DNA from: CAYMZZ01 sp047600605
GTDB lineage: Bacteria; Bacteroidota; Bacteroidia; Chitinophagales; Chitinophagaceae
Length of the DNA: 64,000 bases
Reading direction: 5' to 3'
Assembly: GCA_047600605.1 (NCBI GenBank)
Contig: JASGKK010000002.1
Span: 1 to 64,000 of the forward strand
The notes below the pieces were generated by a model. It ran no database searches and was not told the origin of the DNA. It saw only the letters and a list, made by a program, of their open reading frames with translations. This document shows positions 63,312-64,000 of this stretch, piece by piece; the stretch's first letter is position 1, and every line of letters begins with the position of its first letter. Both the position numbers and the translations under genes were made by a program.

Positions 63312-63868
63312 AACAAAAAATTTGAACCGTTATATAATAGCGGCACGACAAGAGACGGAAAACCCAACACTTTTTTGAAGAAAAAAAAGTAACAGAGATC
63401 AATCTTTGCCGGTACCTTATGATCCGGGAAGGTTCCAAACAATAATTGTCACGGCGGTAGCCTGGCTAGCCTGAGCGAGTTATAAGTTTTAAGTTCTAAT
63501 TAGTAAGTGTTCACCTTACATAAAACTTATAGCTCATCACTCCCTCCGGGTCACAGTTGCCTGTCAGCCCATGATTTTCACATGGTTCCCCTGTTTATGC
63601 AGAAATGGTGTTTTCTGCTCCGCAACAAATTATTTTGAAGAACTGGCAACGAATGTAAAATCAAACGGAAGAAATGACGTCCGTAATTCTGCACAGCATG
63701 TGGATATATTTTTGAGCCCGAATGGGGCGAATAACCTTCTCTCTATATATAATAAAAAAATACCATGACCAGCACCGGGAGGTCACCAGGCCGGGTATGT
63801 CGGGGACCTGTCACCGGGTTGTCAGTTTCCTTTTTGCGCAACCAGACTTTGCCGATATCGTAAGGCTC
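63312..63868. other. 557-nt region without a confident gene
   Basis: A 65-codon open frame at 63571-63768 has no signal peptide, domain or promoter, and I do not call it. The region holds an imperfect 17-nt palindrome near the nrdB start (63327-63343) and an inverted repeat element (63477-63535). Confidence 0.6.
63477..63535. repeat. Intergenic inverted element, TAAGTTTTAAGTTCTAA word (element F)
   Basis: Arms 63477-63491 (GAGTTATAAGTTTTA) and 63521-63535 (TAAAACTTATAGCTC), with inner arms GTAAG / CTTAC. The word AAGTTCTAATTAGTAAG is close to the core AAGTTCTAAGTAGTAAG of elements A and B. Confidence 0.8.
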
Positions 63869-63913
63869 ATGGGGCTGCTGTCCCTCATTTTTACAGAACT
63901 AAAATGTACGGGC

Positions 63914-64000
63914 ATGTGCCAATACCAGACCTTATTTCATCACGCAGATACCGGTTATGTGATCCGCTGCACAGCCTGCGACCGCATACAGGTTGGATTT
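63914..64000 (+). CDS. Small Cys/His-containing protein, cut by the window end
   Basis: The first 29 codons read Met-Cys-Gln-Tyr-Gln-Thr-Leu-Phe-His-His ... Tyr-Val-Ile-Arg-Cys-Thr-Ala-Cys-Asp-Arg-Ile-Gln-Val-Gly-Phe and stay open at the edge. The start pattern and the Cys-x-x-Cys resemble small Bacteroidota proteins I recall as DUF6686. An in-frame ATG at 63869 would add 15 residues. Based on a short fragment, so uncertain. Confidence 0.55.
   Translation, partial: MCQYQTLFHHADTGYVIRCTACDRIQVGF

Noticed and set aside
63327..63343. NrdR box upstream of nrdB
   Set aside because: The palindrome has mismatched positions, only one copy is seen, and it does not fit the usual paired NrdR consensus.
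63571..63768. 65-codon open frame after nrdB
   Set aside because: No promoter, ribosome site, signal peptide or family resemblance; composition resembles non-coding DNA.

Overview
The window comes from a member of the phylum Bacteroidota, most likely family Chitinophagaceae. Supporting signs are a secreted protein with a type IX secretion (T9SS) C-terminal domain, the leuS / ftsX / DUF3098 / uppP neighbourhood, Bacteroidota-type promoters (TTTG, about 19-22 nt, then TAnnTTTG), a eukaryote-like class Ia ribonucleotide reductase and DUF5777 and YceI proteins. I see no rRNA, tRNA, CRISPR array, transposase or prophage.

Region 1 (1-26083) is one giant inverted duplication. Positions 1-13023 are the reverse complement of 13066-26083, with a 42-nt centre that lies inside a UMF1-type MFS gene. 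Each arm carries the same nine genes: the T9SS protein, a secreted protein of unknown role, an endonuclease/exonuclease/phosphatase, a small conserved protein, leuS, ftsX, a DUF3098 protein, uppP and the MFS gene cut at the fold. The left arm has many single-base indels and substitutions that break genes; the right arm is clean. I read this as a fold-back read or assembly artefact, not biology, and treat the right arm (13066-26757) as the reliable copy.

Region 2 (26758-49092) is an ordinary mixed chromosomal stretch: a frameshifted M23 peptidase; a MarR regulator and an NmrA-like oxidoreductase that share a 16-bp palindromic operator; ruvB; a response regulator; a divergent GroES; a HerA-like ATPase; a lipoprotein with a possible caspase-like His/Cys pair; recQ; a copper P-type ATPase divergent from tsaE; alanine dehydrogenase; a Kef-type antiporter; and a tetR-tolC-emrA-emrB efflux operon behind two tandem operator sites.

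Region 3 (49093-64000) holds lpxA with an ABC ATPase, an AraC regulator, and a tight five-gene envelope operon (two cytochrome-c-like lipoproteins, an OB-fold protein, YceI, DUF5777) that I find the most interesting functional unit. It continues with ferritin, an M1 peptidase, a PepSY membrane protein, nrdB-nrdA, and the start of a small Cys-containing protein.

Two signals run through the whole window. Intergenic gaps repeatedly hold low-complexity inverted repeats built from a few short words (TTTGAAGA, GGTAAAGGGTAGAAGG, TTTAAAGGGTATAAAG, TAAGTTCTAAGTAG). Several genes have the -7 promoter box only 4-5 nt before ATG, which suggests leaderless mRNAs.
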